Assembly (NCBI RefSeq): GCF_000719555.1
Contig: NZ_JOGX01000043.1
Span: forward strand, 1-54,121
From: Streptomyces sp. NRRL F-5727
Lineage (GTDB): Bacteria; Actinomycetota; Actinomycetes; Streptomycetales; Streptomycetaceae
Length of the DNA stretch: 54,121 nt
Reading direction: 5' to 3'
Below are positions 8,092-16,889 of this stretch, in pieces; position 1 is the first letter of the stretch, and each line of letters starts with the position of its first letter. A program made the position numbers and the translations under genes. The notes below the pieces were generated by a model. The model was not told the origin of the DNA, did not search any database, and worked only from the letters and a program-made list of their open reading frames with translations.

Positions 8092-8409
8092 TCATCCGGG
8101 AAGCGAACGGTCGGCCACCCGCCGCAGGTGCCCGGCGAAGACCTCGGCGGCGTCCGGGGTGAGGGTGCGCAGGGCGACCATGGCGGTGATGACGACGTCG
8201 CAGAGCTCCGCCTCGACGTCACCCCAGCTGTGGCTGGTCCCCTTCCGCGGGTTCTGTCCGGTGGCCCCGATCACCGCCTGCGCCGCCTCCCCGACCTCCT
8301 CGGACAGCTTGAGGACGCGGAGCAGGATCTCCTGGCCGGGCGGCAGCTCCTGATGGGCCGTGAGCCAGTCGTGGAGGCGGGCGATGGTGGTCCAGGTGTC
8401 GTCGGTCAT
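8092..8409 (-). CDS. MazG-like nucleotide pyrophosphohydrolase family protein
   Basis: This 105-residue all-alpha protein shows the metal-binding MazG pattern: SEEVGE with E37, E38 and E41, then ELCDVV with E68 and D71. Such EExxE...ExxD proteins hydrolyse non-canonical NTPs or dNTPs to monophosphates. The single-domain length fits MazG-like/iMazG proteins rather than the two-domain enterobacterial MazG. It starts at ATG 8409, and its stop lies 7 bp from the start of the response regulator gene on the same strand, so the two might share a transcript. The substrate is unknown. An imperfect GxxG loop between the motifs (GQNPRKGTSHSWGD) is longer than in some relatives. Confidence 0.8.
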   Translation of the reverse strand: MTDDTWTTIARLHDWLTAHQELPPGQEILLRVLKLSEEVGEAAQAVIGATGQNPRKGTSHSWGDVEAELCDVVITAMVALRTLTPDAAEVFAGHLRRVADRSLPG

Positions 8410-8451
8410 GGCGGCAGCCTGCCAGGCCGGACGACTCCGGGGAGCGCGGTT

Positions 8452-8838
8452 CTACGCCTGGACGTCCTGCGGGTACCAGCGGAGTTCGACCGTGTTGCCG
8501 TCCGGGTCCTTCACGTAGACGGACTGGGCCGAGCCGCGGGCGCCCCAGCGGGGGACGGGGCCCTCCAGGACGTCGAACGTGCCGGAGTCGATGACCTCCT
8601 GCCAGTCGAGCGGGTCGACGACGAGGCAGATGTGGTCGACGTTGGACTCGCCTCGCGGCCGGGAGAAGAGGTCGATGACGGTGCCCTCGTCGATCCGGAC
8701 GGACGGGAACGGCACCTTGCCGGCCCGCCACTCCTCGACCCGCTCCGGCGCGAGGCCCAGCCGGTCGGTGTAGAAGGCGAGGGCGCGCTCGACGTCGGTG
8801 ACGTTGAGGACGAGGTGGTCGAAGGCTTTGACGCGCAT
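8452..8838 (-). CDS. VOC family (glyoxalase/dioxygenase-fold) protein
   Basis: The 128-residue protein has two beta-alpha-beta-beta-beta modules: FDHLVLNVTDVERALAFYTD at the start and VYVKDPDGNTVELRWYP at the end. Possible metal ligands are H8 in the first module, the His of VDHICLVV in the middle and Glu of VELRW at the end, the usual H...H/E arrangement of VOC enzymes. It could be a metal-dependent lyase/dioxygenase or a binding protein; fosfomycin-type specificity is not evident. A sequence looking like a -10 box lies upstream near 8970-8980 on the minus strand. It is a monocistronic-looking gene. Confidence 0.82.
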   Translation of the reverse strand: MRVKAFDHLVLNVTDVERALAFYTDRLGLAPERVEEWRAGKVPFPSVRIDEGTVIDLFSRPRGESNVDHICLVVDPLDWQEVIDSGTFDVLEGPVPRWGARGSAQSVYVKDPDGNTVELRWYPQDVQA

Positions 8839-9254
8839 GCGGTGTCTCCCGTGTTTCCGTTCGGTGGTGCCGGTCCGACGGGGTCGATGACCGCGGCGGC
8901 GCTCGACCGCGCCCCCCGCCGCCCCCTCCGCGCCTCCGCGCGGCCTGACCGGCCCGCACCTCCCCCGTGCAGGTAGTGCCTATCACGGCGGACCGCCCGC
9001 GCCCCACCCCGTATCCGTCGCGCCGTCAGGCCGGCGGCGTCCGCCGGGCGATGCCGGCGGCGGGTATCCCGTGACGGTCGGCGTGCGGCAGGGGCGAGCG
9101 CGGGGGCCCGGAACGGGCGCACCGCGCCGTACCGGCTCGGGAAGCCGGTCCGCAGGGGCCTCCGTCGCACCCCCGCCCTCCGGAACCGGCGAGACCGGCG
9201 GCGCCGCCCCGCCGCCGCCGCGGGGCCGGATTCGGGTCCGTCGTGTCCGAAGCC

Positions 9255-9284
9255 TTGTCAGGTACCGCGCGGCGCCCCTATCGT
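9255..9284 (+). promoter_or_regulatory. predicted promoter of the PL1 pectate lyase gene
   Basis: TTGTCA (9255-9260) and TATCGT (9279-9284) are separated by 18 bp, a plausible sigma-70/HrdB-type promoter. The GAAAGCGCTTTC operator begins 8 bp after the -10 box. The same geometry (box, N18, box, then the same operator) is seen before the PL9 pectate lyase gene at 30 kb. Confidence 0.55.
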
Positions 9285-9292
9285 CACGCGCC

Positions 9293-9318
9293 GAAAGCGC
9301 TTTCTGGAGAGCGCTTTC
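9293..9318 (+). promoter_or_regulatory. tandem palindromic operators upstream of PL1 pectate lyase
   Basis: GAAAGCGCTTTC at 9293-9304 is a perfect 12-bp palindrome with a central GC-flanked CG step, and GAGAGCGCTTTC at 9307-9318 is a second copy with one mismatch. The form (AAAGCGCTTT) fits a LacI-family operator. The sites cover the expected transcription start, so binding would repress. An identical site lies before the PL9 gene. Confidence 0.65.
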
Positions 9319-9394
9319 TATGTTGCGTTACCCAGGGACGGGGCTGACGACGACATACGTCCGTGACCCCACGGACGTCTACGAAAGGGCAGGC

Positions 9395-10969
9395 ATGGGA
9401 CGACGATCCCCCTCCACCCGGCTCCGCGCGGCGCTGGCCGCCATGGCGGTCGCAGCGGCCACCGGCGCGGTCCTGACCATCCCGGAAGCCTCGGCCGCCA
9501 CCGCCGGCGCCACCGGCTACGCGAGCCAGAACGGCGGGACCACCGGCGGCGCGGGCGGCCAGACCGTCCGCGCGACCACCGGCACCCAGATCCACGCGGC
9601 CCTCTGCGGCCGCGCCTCCAGCAGCACCCCGATCGTCATCCAGGTCGAGGGCACCATCAACCACGCCAACACCGCCAAGGTCTCCGGCACCAGCTGCAAC
9701 ACCGCCGACGGCGTCATCGAGCTCAAGCAGATCAGCAACGTCACGCTCGTCGGCGTCGGCTCCGGCGCCGTCTTCGACCAGCTCGGCATCCACATCCGCG
9801 AGTCGAGCAACATCATCATCCAGAACGTGACGGTCAGGAACGTCAAGAAGTCCGGCTCCCCCGTCTCCAACGGCGGCGACGCCATCGGCATGGAGAGCGA
9901 CGTCCGCAACGTCTGGGTCGACCACGTCACCCTGGAGGCGTCCGGCGGCGAGTCCGAGGGCTACGACGGGCTGTTCGACATGAAGGACAACACGCAGTAC
10001 GTGACGCTCTCCTACAGCGTGCTGCGCAACTCCGGCCGCGGCGGCCTGGTCGGCTCCAGCGAGACCGAGCTGAGCAACGGCTTCATCACGTACCACCACA
10101 ACCTGTACGAGAACATCGACTCGCGCGCGCCCCTGCTGCGCGGCGGCATCGCGCACATGTACGACAACCACTACCGGCAGCTCAACGAGTCCGGCATCAA
10201 CTCCCGGGCCGGCGCCCGCGCCAAGGTGGAGAACAACTACTTCGAGGACTCCAAGGACGTCCTCGGCACGTTCTACACGGACGCGGCCGGCTACTGGCAG
10301 GTCGCCGGGAACGTCTTCGACAACGTGACCTGGTCCCCCGCCGGCACCGACTACCGCCCGGCGGGCCCGAACCCGGTCTCCAACACCTCGGTGTCGGTCC
10401 CGTACGCCTACACCCTCGACAACGCGTCCTGCGTCCCCGACGTGGTGGCGCGCACGGCCGGCGCCGGCAAGGGCCTGCTGGTCTCGGACGGCTCCTGCAC
10501 CCCGCAGACCCCGAGCCCGACGCCCACCCCGACCGCCACCGCGACGCCCACGCCCACCCCGACCCCCACGCCCACCCCGACGGCCACCGCCACCACCGCC
10601 CCGCCGTCCGGGACCAACCTGAGCATCGGCGCCGGCTCGGACGGTTCCAGCAAGGCCGACGGCACCAGCTACGGCAACGTCCGGGACGGCAGCCTGAGCA
10701 CGTACTGGTCGCCCGTCGGCACGACCGGCTCCGTCTCGGTCAAGTGGAGCGCCCCGACGACGATCTCGTCGGTCCGCGTCCGCGAGGCGTCCGGGGCGGG
10801 CACGGTCACCGGCTGGCGGCTGCTGAACGCCGACACCGGCGCCGTCCTCGCCACCGGCGGCGCGGCCGGCACGATCTCCTTCCCGGCGACCTCGCTGAGC
10901 AAGGTCACCTTCGAGATCACCGGCGCCACCGGCACCCCGCGGGTCGCCGAGTTCGAGACGTACGCGTAG
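9395..10969 (+). CDS. secreted PL1 pectate lyase with PT linker and C-terminal carbohydrate-binding-like domain
   Basis: The 524-residue protein has a Sec signal peptide (residues 1-~34, ending ASAATA). The PL1 parallel beta-helix spans about 35-365, with the family motif V173-W-V-D-H177, DGLFDMKDNTQYVTLSYSVL and the R244-A-P-L-L-R249 segment holding the catalytic arginine. Residues ~369-405 are a Pro-Thr repeat linker, followed by a ~115-residue discoidin-like module (NLSIGAGSDGSS, YGNVRDGSLSTYWSP, VAEFETYA), probably carbohydrate-binding. It cleaves pectate outside the cell by Ca2+-dependent beta-elimination. GAAAGGG (9384-9390) precedes the ATG. Two LacI-type palindromes in the leader suggest induction by pectin breakdown products. 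Confidence 0.93.
   Translation: MGRRSPSTRLRAALAAMAVAAATGAVLTIPEASAATAGATGYASQNGGTTGGAGGQTVRATTGTQIHAALCGRASSSTPIVIQVEGTINHANTAKVSGTSCNTADGVIELKQISNVTLVGVGSGAVFDQLGIHIRESSNIIIQNVTVRNVKKSGSPVSNGGDAIGMESDVRNVWVDHVTLEASGGESEGYDGLFDMKDNTQYVTLSYSVLRNSGRGGLVGSSETELSNGFITYHHNLYENIDSRAPLLRGGIAHMYDNHYRQLNESGINSRAGARAKVENNYFEDSKDVLGTFYTDAAGYWQVAGNVFDNVTWSPAGTDYRPAGPNPVSNTSVSVPYAYTLDNASCVPDVVARTAGAGKGLLVSDGSCTPQTPSPTPTPTATATPTPTPTPTPTPTATATTAPPSGTNLSIGAGSDGSSKADGTSYGNVRDGSLSTYWSPVGTTGSVSVKWSAPTTISSVRVREASGAGTVTGWRLLNADTGAVLATGGAAGTISFPATSLSKVTFEITGATGTPRVAEFETYA
10508..10600 (+). repeat. Pro-Thr/Ala-Thr codon repeat in the pectate lyase linker
   Basis: An imperfect 6-bp repeat of the form CCNACN (consensus CCCACG/CCGACC) encodes about 30 residues of alternating Pro-Thr and Ala-Thr. 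Such linkers are flexible and often O-glycosylated in secreted actinobacterial hydrolases. The repeat can vary in length without frameshift. Confidence 0.85.
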
Positions 10970-10980
10970 CGGTCGCGGCG

Positions 10981-12243
10981 TCAGAAGTCGATCGGGTCGC
11001 GGACGAGGGGGCAGGTCATGCAGTGGCCGCCGCCGCGTCCGCGGCCCAGCTCAGCGCCCACGATGGTGATGACCTCGATGCCCGCCTTCCGCAGCAGCGT
11101 GTTGGTCTGGGTGTTGCGGTCGTAGGTGAAGACCACGCCGGGCTCCAGGGCGACGGCGTTGTTCCCGCTGTCCCACTGCTGCCGTTCGGAGGCGTAGACG
11201 TCGCCGCCGGTCTCGATCACCCGCAGCCCGGGCAGGCCGAGGGCCTTGGCGACGACGTCCGTGAAGGGCGTGTCGCCCTCGTCGGTGATCTCGACGCCGG
11301 GGGCGCGGTCCGAGGGGCGCAGCGAGAAGGTGTGGACCGCGTCCATGATCTTCGGGTAGAGCGTGACGACGTCGCGGTCGGCGAAGGTGAAGACGGTGTC
11401 GAGGTGCATGGCGGAGCGCAGCTTGGGCATGCCCGCGACCACGACCTGCCGGGCGGCGCCGTGCTCGAACAGGGCGCGGGCGACCTGGGTGATGGCCTGC
11501 CGCGAGGTGCGCTCGCTCATGCCCATGAGGACGACGCCGTCGCCGACCGGCATGATGTCGCCGCCCTCGAAGGTGGCCTGGCCCCAGTCCTGCTCGGGGT
11601 CGCCCCACCAGACGGTGGCGTCCCTGAAGTCCGGGTGGTGGGTGTAGACCGCCTTCATGAGCAGGGTCTCGCCGTGCCGGGCGGGCCAGTACAGCGGGTT
11701 GAGGGTGACGCCGCCGTACAGCCAGCAGGTGGTGTCCCGGGTGTAGAGGGTGTTCGGCAGCGGCGGCATCAGGTACTCGCGGGCCCCGACGCCCTCGCGG
11801 GCCAGGGCCGCGTGGCCGGAGCGCACGTCCAGCGGCAGGTCGGCGGTGGAGAGGCCGCCGATCAGGTAGTCGGTGAGTTCGCGCGGGGCGAGCGAGTCGA
11901 GGAAGGCGCGGGTGTCGTCGATGAGCCCGAGGCCGACCTCGTTGGCGGTGATCTTGCGGTCGAGGAGCCATGCCCTCGCCTCGGGCAGGGCCATGGTCTC
12001 GGTGAGCAGGTTGTGCAGCTCGACGACCTCGACACCGCGCTGGACGAGCTTGTTGACGAAGTCGGCGTGGTCGCGCTGGGCGTTCTCCACCCACATGACG
12101 TCGTCGAAGAGGAGGTCGTCGGAGTTGGTCGGGGTCAGCCGGCGGTGGGCCAGGCCCGGCGAGCAGACGAGGACCTTGCGGAGCCAGCCGACCTCGGAGT
12201 GGACGCCGAGGGGGCGGGTGGCCTCGGGGGTGGCGGGATTCAT
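10981..12243 (-). CDS. arcA: arginine deiminase
   Basis: The 420-residue enzyme hydrolyses L-arginine to citrulline and ammonia. The N-terminal [61 protein letters not shown] and the C-terminal [10 protein letters not shown] are all conserved ADI segments; the nucleophile is Cys408. Length matches the family (about 405-420). ATG 12243 is chosen because GGAAAGGA sits just upstream; the longer upstream frame is made of 15-bp repeats and is not conserved. It lies downstream of an APC antiporter on the same strand with a 142-bp repeat-bearing spacer. No ornithine carbamoyltransferase or carbamate kinase is visible here, so any complete ADI pathway must be finished elsewhere. Confidence 0.96.
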   Translation of the reverse strand: MNPATPEATRPLGVHSEVGWLRKVLVCSPGLAHRRLTPTNSDDLLFDDVMWVENAQRDHADFVNKLVQRGVEVVELHNLLTETMALPEARAWLLDRKITANEVGLGLIDDTRAFLDSLAPRELTDYLIGGLSTADLPLDVRSGHAALAREGVGAREYLMPPLPNTLYTRDTTCWLYGGVTLNPLYWPARHGETLLMKAVYTHHPDFRDATVWWGDPEQDWGQATFEGGDIMPVGDGVVLMGMSERTSRQAITQVARALFEHGAARQVVVAGMPKLRSAMHLDTVFTFADRDVVTLYPKIMDAVHTFSLRPSDRAPGVEITDEGDTPFTDVVAKALGLPGLRVIETGGDVYASERQQWDSGNNAVALEPGVVFTYDRNTQTNTLLRKAGIEVITIVGAELGRGRGGGHCMTCPLVRDPIDF

Positions 12244-12278
12244 CGCTGGCCGTTCCTTTCCGGAAGGGTCGTTTCTCG

Positions 12279-12368
12279 GGTCTGCTGCACTGGGGTCTGC
12301 CGCTCGCGGGGCTGCCGCACCCGGGACTGTCGCTCGCGGGGCTGCTGCCTGCGGGGTCGCCGCTCCCG
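12279..12368. repeat. six imperfect 15-bp tandem repeats in the arcD-arcA spacer
   Basis: Units begin at 12279, 12294, 12309, 12324, 12339 and 12354; a representative unit is GGGCTGCCGCACCCG and the others differ at a few positions. The array fills most of the 142-bp spacer. In one minus-strand frame it would encode a five-residue Ala/Pro-rich repeat. It might form RNA structure that tunes arcA relative to the antiporter gene, or simply be a neutral minisatellite. Confidence 0.85.
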
Positions 12369-12385
12369 GGGGCGCTCGCGGGCGC

Positions 12386-13846
12386 TCACAGTTCGATCCA
12401 GCCGACGGCGAGGGCGACGACGCCGACGGCGGCACCGGCCACGGAGAGGGCGCAGACGACCGCCTCGCGGGGGCTGAAGAGGCGCCGGCCCTGCTCCCGG
12501 CGGGCCTTGACGAAGAGCAGGGTGGCGGGGGCGTAGAGGATCAGGGAGACCAGGACGAACTTCAGCCCGGCCGCGTACAGCAGGAAGGTGGTGTAGAGGG
12601 TGGCGACGGCGGCGACGACGAGTTCGCGCCGGGTGCTGTCGCCGGTCACCCGGTTCTGCCGGGGCCGCAGGGCGATCTTGACGGCGAAGGCGGCGGCGAG
12701 GAGGAAGGGGATGAGGCTGAGGGCGCTGGTGAGGTCGAGGGCGAAGTTGAAGGCGTCGTCGGAGAAGGCGGTGACGACGAGCACGGCCTGGCTCAGCGCG
12801 GTGGTCATGAGCAGGGCGGGGGCGGGGACGTCGTTCTTGGTGGCGCGGCCGAGGAAGCGGGGCATGTCGTCGTCCTTGGCGGCGACGAAGAGGACCTCGG
12901 CGGCCATCAGGGTCCAGGCGAGGTAGGCGCCGAGGACGGAGACGACGAGGCCGACGCTGACGAAGACCTTGCCCCAGGTGCCGACGGCGGCCTCCAGGAC
13001 GCCCGCCATGGAGGGCTGGCGCAGTTCGGCGATCTCGCTCATGGGCAGGATGCCGTACGACACGATGGTGACCGAGGCGAAGACGGCGAAGACGCTGAGG
13101 AAGCCCAGGACGGTGGCGCGGCCGACGTCCTCGCGGCGCCGGGCGTGCCGGGAGTAGACGCTGGCGCCCTCGACGCCGAGGAAGACGAAGACGGTGGCGA
13201 GCATGGTGCCGCGGACCTGGTCGAAGAGGGAGCCCGCGTAGTCGGCGCCGGCGAAGTTGTCGGCGAAGACGGCGGGCTCGAGACAGAAGGCCGCGAGGAG
13301 GACGAAGACCAGGATGGGCACGATCTTGGCGACCGTGACGATCCGGTTGATCGCCGCCGCCTCCTTGACCCCGCGCCGGATGAGCAGGAAGAAGCCCCAG
13401 AGGCCGACCGAGGAGAGCACGATCGCGAGGGCGGTGTCCCCGTCGCCGAGGGAGGGTGCCACGGCGCCGATGGTCGACATGATGAGCACCCAGTAGGTGA
13501 CGTTGCCGACGCAGGCGCTGGCCCAGTAGCCGAAGGCGGAGAAGAAGCCCAGGTACTCGCCGAAGCCCGCCTTGGCGTACGCGTACACGCCGGCGTCCAG
13601 GTCGGGCCGGCGCACGGCGAGCGTCTGGAAGACGAAGGCGAGCATGAGCATGCCGGTGCCGGCGACGGCCCAGGCGATGAGCGCGCCCGCGACACCGGTC
13701 TCCTGGGCGAAGCGGCGGGGCAGTGAGAACACGCCGGCGCCGACCATGGAGCCGACGACCATGGCGGTGAGCGTCAGGAGGGTGAGCTTGACCGCCGGTG
13801 GGGGGCCGCCGGAGGCGGTCTCGGCGCTGGGTTCCGCTGTGGTCAT
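12386..13846 (-). CDS. APC-family basic amino acid antiporter (arginine/ornithine exchanger-like)
   Basis: This 486-residue membrane protein has about 12 hydrophobic helices. The first helix carries the APC substrate-binding signature ([14 protein letters not shown], residues ~31-44), followed by [22 protein letters not shown] and [14 protein letters not shown]. These match basic amino acid/polyamine antiporters (ArcD/ArcE-like of the APC superfamily). Placed immediately upstream of arcA on the same strand, it probably imports arginine in exchange for ornithine or citrulline; with no arcB nearby, arginine/citrulline exchange is also possible. The start ATG 13846 lies after a GCGAGGTACG leader. 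Divergent from the CBS gene, with about 210 bp of shared promoter region. Confidence 0.88.
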   Translation of the reverse strand: MTTAEPSAETASGGPPPAVKLTLLTLTAMVVGSMVGAGVFSLPRRFAQETGVAGALIAWAVAGTGMLMLAFVFQTLAVRRPDLDAGVYAYAKAGFGEYLGFFSAFGYWASACVGNVTYWVLIMSTIGAVAPSLGDGDTALAIVLSSVGLWGFFLLIRRGVKEAAAINRIVTVAKIVPILVFVLLAAFCLEPAVFADNFAGADYAGSLFDQVRGTMLATVFVFLGVEGASVYSRHARRREDVGRATVLGFLSVFAVFASVTIVSYGILPMSEIAELRQPSMAGVLEAAVGTWGKVFVSVGLVVSVLGAYLAWTLMAAEVLFVAAKDDDMPRFLGRATKNDVPAPALLMTTALSQAVLVVTAFSDDAFNFALDLTSALSLIPFLLAAAFAVKIALRPRQNRVTGDSTRRELVVAAVATLYTTFLLYAAGLKFVLVSLILYAPATLLFVKARREQGRRLFSPREAVVCALSVAGAAVGVVALAVGWIEL

Positions 13847-14058
13847 GGGGCGTACCTCGCCGGTGCGCTCGCGCCGCGGTTCGGCGCGAAGTGAAGAGCG
13901 TCGGGCCGCTCAGACTCTAGTGGCGAATGACCACTTATGCCCGTTTTGTTAGATCTTGTACGTGCTCCGCCGGCCGGATCGCGCATGCGGTCGGGGGGAC
14001 GGGGCAGCCGCCGTGTGTACGGGAGTCCACGACGTCACGAGGAGCGGCAGGGTTCGCC

Positions 14059-14481
14059 ATGACCAAGGCACGCGAGATCATGACTCCGGACGTGACCTGC
14101 GTCCGGAGCGACGAGAGCGTGGTCGAAGCCGCGCGGAAGATGGTCGAGCTCGATGTCGGCGCGCTGCCGATCTGCGGGCCGGACGAACGCCTGAAGGGCA
14201 TGCTCACCGACCGCGACATCGTGGTGCGGGTGGTCGCCGAGGGCCGTGACCCGTCCGCGTGCACCGCGGGCGAGCTGGCCCGGGGCGAGCTGGTGTGGGT
14301 CGGCGCCGACGACTCCCTGGAGCGGGTCCTGGAGCTGATGGCCGACCGGAGGATCCGCCGGATCCCGGTGATCGACGGACATGTGCTGGTCGGGATCATC
14401 GCCCAGGCCGACGTGGCCCGCCGGCTCCCCGACAGCACGGTCGGCGACCTGGTGGCGGACGTCTCCCGCCCGCCCGCCTGA
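14059..14481 (+). CDS. tandem CBS-domain protein
   Basis: The 140-residue protein is made of two CBS motifs: AREIMTPDVTCVRSDESVVE...GALPICGPDERLKGMLTDRDI (about 5-62) and ELVWVGADDSLERVLELMAD...RRIPVIDGHVLVGIIAQADV (about 74-124). Stand-alone Bateman modules of this type bind adenine nucleotides, and in actinobacteria they often accompany stress or hypoxia genes. ATG 14059 has AGGAG about 14 bp upstream, rather distant. It is divergent from the arcD-arcA pair; a shared response to energy limitation would make sense but is inference. The end is 18 bp from the convergent FMN oxidase gene. Confidence 0.9.
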   Translation: MTKAREIMTPDVTCVRSDESVVEAARKMVELDVGALPICGPDERLKGMLTDRDIVVRVVAEGRDPSACTAGELARGELVWVGADDSLERVLELMADRRIRRIPVIDGHVLVGIIAQADVARRLPDSTVGDLVADVSRPPA

Positions 14482-14499
14482 GGACCCGGCCCCGGACGG

Positions 14500-15678
14500 T
14501 CAGAGGCGGCGGAGCGCGCCCTCCGCGCGCAGGTCGGCGAGGGAGGGGTAGCCGTCGACGGCCATGATCAGGTCGGTCTCGGCCAGCAGCGAGCGCAGGA
14601 CGTGCACGACGCCGTCCTCGCCGCCGGCCGCCAGTCCGTACGCGTAGGGGCGGCCGACGCCGACGGCGGTCGCGCCGAGGGCGAGCGCCTTGACGGCGTC
14701 CGCGCCGGTGCGGACGCCCGAGTCGAAGAGGACGGGCAGTCCGTCGGCGGCCTCGACGACGCCAGGGAGGGCGTCGAGGGCGGGCAGTCCGCCGTTGGCC
14801 TGCCGGCCGCCGTGGTTGGAGCAGTACACCGCGTCCACCCCGCCGTCCCGGGCACGGCGCACGTCCTCGGGGTGGCAGAGCCCCTTGAGGATCAGCGGCA
14901 GGTCCGTGAGGGAGCGCAGCCAGGGCAGGTCGGCCCAGGTGAGGGGGTTGCCGAAGACGCCGACCCATTCGAGGATCGCGGCCCCGGGGTCCTCCTCGGG
15001 CGCCTTGGCGAGGCGGGCGCGGAAGACCGGGTCGGAGGTGTAGTTGGCGAGGCAGTGGCCGCGCAGCTGCGGGAAGTTGCTTCCGGCGAGGTCCCGGGGC
15101 CGCCAGCCGGTGACCCAGGTGTCGAGGGTGACGACGATCCCCCGGAACCCGGCGGCCTCGGCGCGCCGCACCAGGCTCTCCGCGAGGTCCCGGTCGGTGG
15201 GCGTGTAGAGCTGGAAGAAGCCGGGGGTGTCGCCGAACTCCGCGGCGACCTCCTCCATCGGGTCCGCGCTCAGGGTGGACGCGACCATGGGGACGCCGGT
15301 CCGGCGGGCCGCGCGGGCGGTGGCGAGGTCGCCGTGGCCGTCCTGGGCGCAGAGCCCGATGACGCCGACCGGGGCCATGAACAGCGGCGAGGGGAGCCGG
15401 AGCCCGAACAGGTCGACGCCCAGGTCCCGCTGGGTCGCCCCGACCATCATCCGGGGGACCAGGCCCCAGCGTTCGAAGGCCGCGACGTTCGCCCGCTGGG
15501 TGAACTCGTCGCCGGCCCCGCCCGCCACGTACGACAGCACCGACGGCGGCAGCGCCGCGCTCGCCCGGGCCTCCAGGTCGGCGTAGGTCATGGGGTGGGC
15601 GGGGAGGACGCCGCCGAGCCCGGCGAGGTAGATCTCGTTCTGGTAGTCGCCGTACCGCCCGCCGAACGCCCCGCTCAT
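14500..15678 (-). CDS. FMN-dependent alpha-hydroxy acid dehydrogenase (lactate 2-monooxygenase/oxidase-like)
   Basis: The 392-residue TIM-barrel flavoenzyme shows the family core: [20 protein letters not shown] near the start, [12 protein letters not shown] for FMN binding, [10 protein letters not shown], the long [21 protein letters not shown] loop, [15 protein letters not shown] and the catalytic H289 in [38 protein letters not shown] binds the FMN phosphate. The length and the loop sequence resemble lactate 2-monooxygenase (about 394 residues) more than bacterial L-lactate dehydrogenase LldD. It oxidises a 2-hydroxy acid with O2; the true substrate is undetermined. Start ATG 15678 precedes the conserved [20 protein letters not shown]. 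Confidence 0.88.
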   Translation of the reverse strand: MSGAFGGRYGDYQNEIYLAGLGGVLPAHPMTYADLEARASAALPPSVLSYVAGGAGDEFTQRANVAAFERWGLVPRMMVGATQRDLGVDLFGLRLPSPLFMAPVGVIGLCAQDGHGDLATARAARRTGVPMVASTLSADPMEEVAAEFGDTPGFFQLYTPTDRDLAESLVRRAEAAGFRGIVVTLDTWVTGWRPRDLAGSNFPQLRGHCLANYTSDPVFRARLAKAPEEDPGAAILEWVGVFGNPLTWADLPWLRSLTDLPLILKGLCHPEDVRRARDGGVDAVYCSNHGGRQANGGLPALDALPGVVEAADGLPVLFDSGVRTGADAVKALALGATAVGVGRPYAYGLAAGGEDGVVHVLRSLLAETDLIMAVDGYPSLADLRAEGALRRL

Positions 15679-15848
15679 CGTGGCCCCGCCCTTCCCTCGC
15701 CCTCCCGGCCCGGGCCCGCCCCGGCCGCCGGTGGCGCCCACGGTGCCAGGCCGCGGGCCGGAGCGCCATGGGCGGGGCGGCACGGGCGGGGCGCCGGGCC
15801 TCGCATATTCCGGTGCGTCAGGGAGCGGGCCGGTGGTGGAATCGCCGG

Positions 15849-16868
15849 ATGCGCATGAACGACGAGCGGACGACGGTGGTGGACCGGGGGCGGTTCCCGG
15901 ACGCCGTGACCCCCTGGGACGACGAGGAGTGGCGGCGGGACGTGCTCGGCTGGGCCGAGCACGTCCTGGCCGGACGCGGTCTGGAGGAGACCGGAGCGCG
16001 CGAGGTGCGGGTCCGCCCGTGGTCGGTGCTCGTGCGGTTCCGCACCGGCGAGGGCGAGCGGGACGCGGTGTGGCTGAAGGCGGGCGCCCCGTCGAACGCC
16101 TTCGAGGCCGGGCTGTCCCGCGCGCTCGCCGACTGGGTGCCGGGGCATGTGATGACCCCGCTGGCGGTGGACGCCGACCGCGGGGTGTCGCTGCTGCCCG
16201 ACGGCGGGCCGCTGTTCCGCGGGCTCGTCGACGCAGGCGAGGCCGGCCCGGAGGCGTGGACGTTGGCGCTGGGGCAGTACGGCGGCATGCAGCGGCGGCT
16301 CGTCCCGTACGCGGACCGGCTGGCCGGGCTCGGGGTGCCGCGGGCACGGACGCGGGACCTGCCGGACGCCTTCGACGCGCTCGTCGCCGACAACCCCTTC
16401 TTCGACGCGGACGAACGCGCCGCGCTGCTGCGCCGGCGGCCGCGGCTGGTCGAACTGTGCGCCGAGCTCGACGCGTACGGCCTGCCCGACTCGCTCGACC
16501 ACTGCGACCTGCACGACGGGCAGCTCCTGGCCCCGGCCCCCGGCCGCTTCACCTTCTTCGACTGGGGCGACGCGTCCGTCGCGCACCCCTTCGGCAGCCT
16601 CCTGGTCCCGGTGCGCGCGGTGCGGGAGGCGTACGGCCCCGAGCACGTGGCCCCTATGGTGGACGCGTACCTGGAACACTGGACCGGCCTGGGCCCGTCA
16701 CCGGCGGAGCTGCGACGGGCCGCGCGCCTCGCGGTCCGGCTGGCGGCACTGGGCCGCGCGGGCACCTGGTTCCGGCTCTTCCCCGGGACGCCGCTCGGCA
16801 GCAGCCACGACGCGAGCGCGTACTGGGTGCGGGAACTCTTCGCCGCCGAGGACCTGCTGGAGCCGTGA
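15849..16868 (+). CDS. aminoglycoside phosphotransferase-like (APH/ChoK) family protein
   Basis: The 339-residue protein has the kinase-fold Brenner motif H218-C-D-L-H222-D-G-Q225 and the metal-binding D238 in FFDWGD. The usual motif is HxDxHxxN; here the metal-binding Asn is replaced by Gln225, so catalytic competence is uncertain. The N-lobe Lys may lie in AVWLKAG. Such orphan APH-like proteins in Streptomyces seldom confer drug resistance and may phosphorylate small metabolites. ATG 15849 was chosen; a second ATG lies six bases later, and neither has a strong ribosome binding site. It faces lysA tail-to-tail with a 21-bp gap containing the 12-bp palindrome GGCCCCGGGGCC (16870-16881). Confidence 0.78.
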   Translation: MRMNDERTTVVDRGRFPDAVTPWDDEEWRRDVLGWAEHVLAGRGLEETGAREVRVRPWSVLVRFRTGEGERDAVWLKAGAPSNAFEAGLSRALADWVPGHVMTPLAVDADRGVSLLPDGGPLFRGLVDAGEAGPEAWTLALGQYGGMQRRLVPYADRLAGLGVPRARTRDLPDAFDALVADNPFFDADERAALLRRRPRLVELCAELDAYGLPDSLDHCDLHDGQLLAPAPGRFTFFDWGDASVAHPFGSLLVPVRAVREAYGPEHVAPMVDAYLEHWTGLGPSPAELRRAARLAVRLAALGRAGTWFRLFPGTPLGSSHDASAYWVRELFAAEDLLEP

Positions 16869-16889
16869 CGGCCCCGGGGCCCTGACGCC

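Larger units (their letters stand above)
8839..9394. other. 556-bp intergenic region between the VOC gene and pectate lyase gene
   Basis: No convincing gene is seen here: open frames on both strands lack a codon pattern, a ribosome binding site or recognisable sequence. It holds the divergent promoters. The right end (9255-9391) carries a promoter, two operator palindromes and the leader of the pectate lyase gene. The rest is GC-rich, low-complexity sequence. Confidence 0.6.

Noticed and set aside
13919..13935. AGTGG-N7-CCACT inverted repeat between arcD and the CBS gene
   Set aside because: Arms of only 5 bp, no second copy, and no known operator match; too weak to report as a site.
16870..16881. 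GGCCCCGGGGCC as a terminator between the APH-like and lysA genes
   Set aside because: A loopless 12-bp palindrome cannot form an ordinary hairpin; it is expected by chance in this GC-rich sequence.
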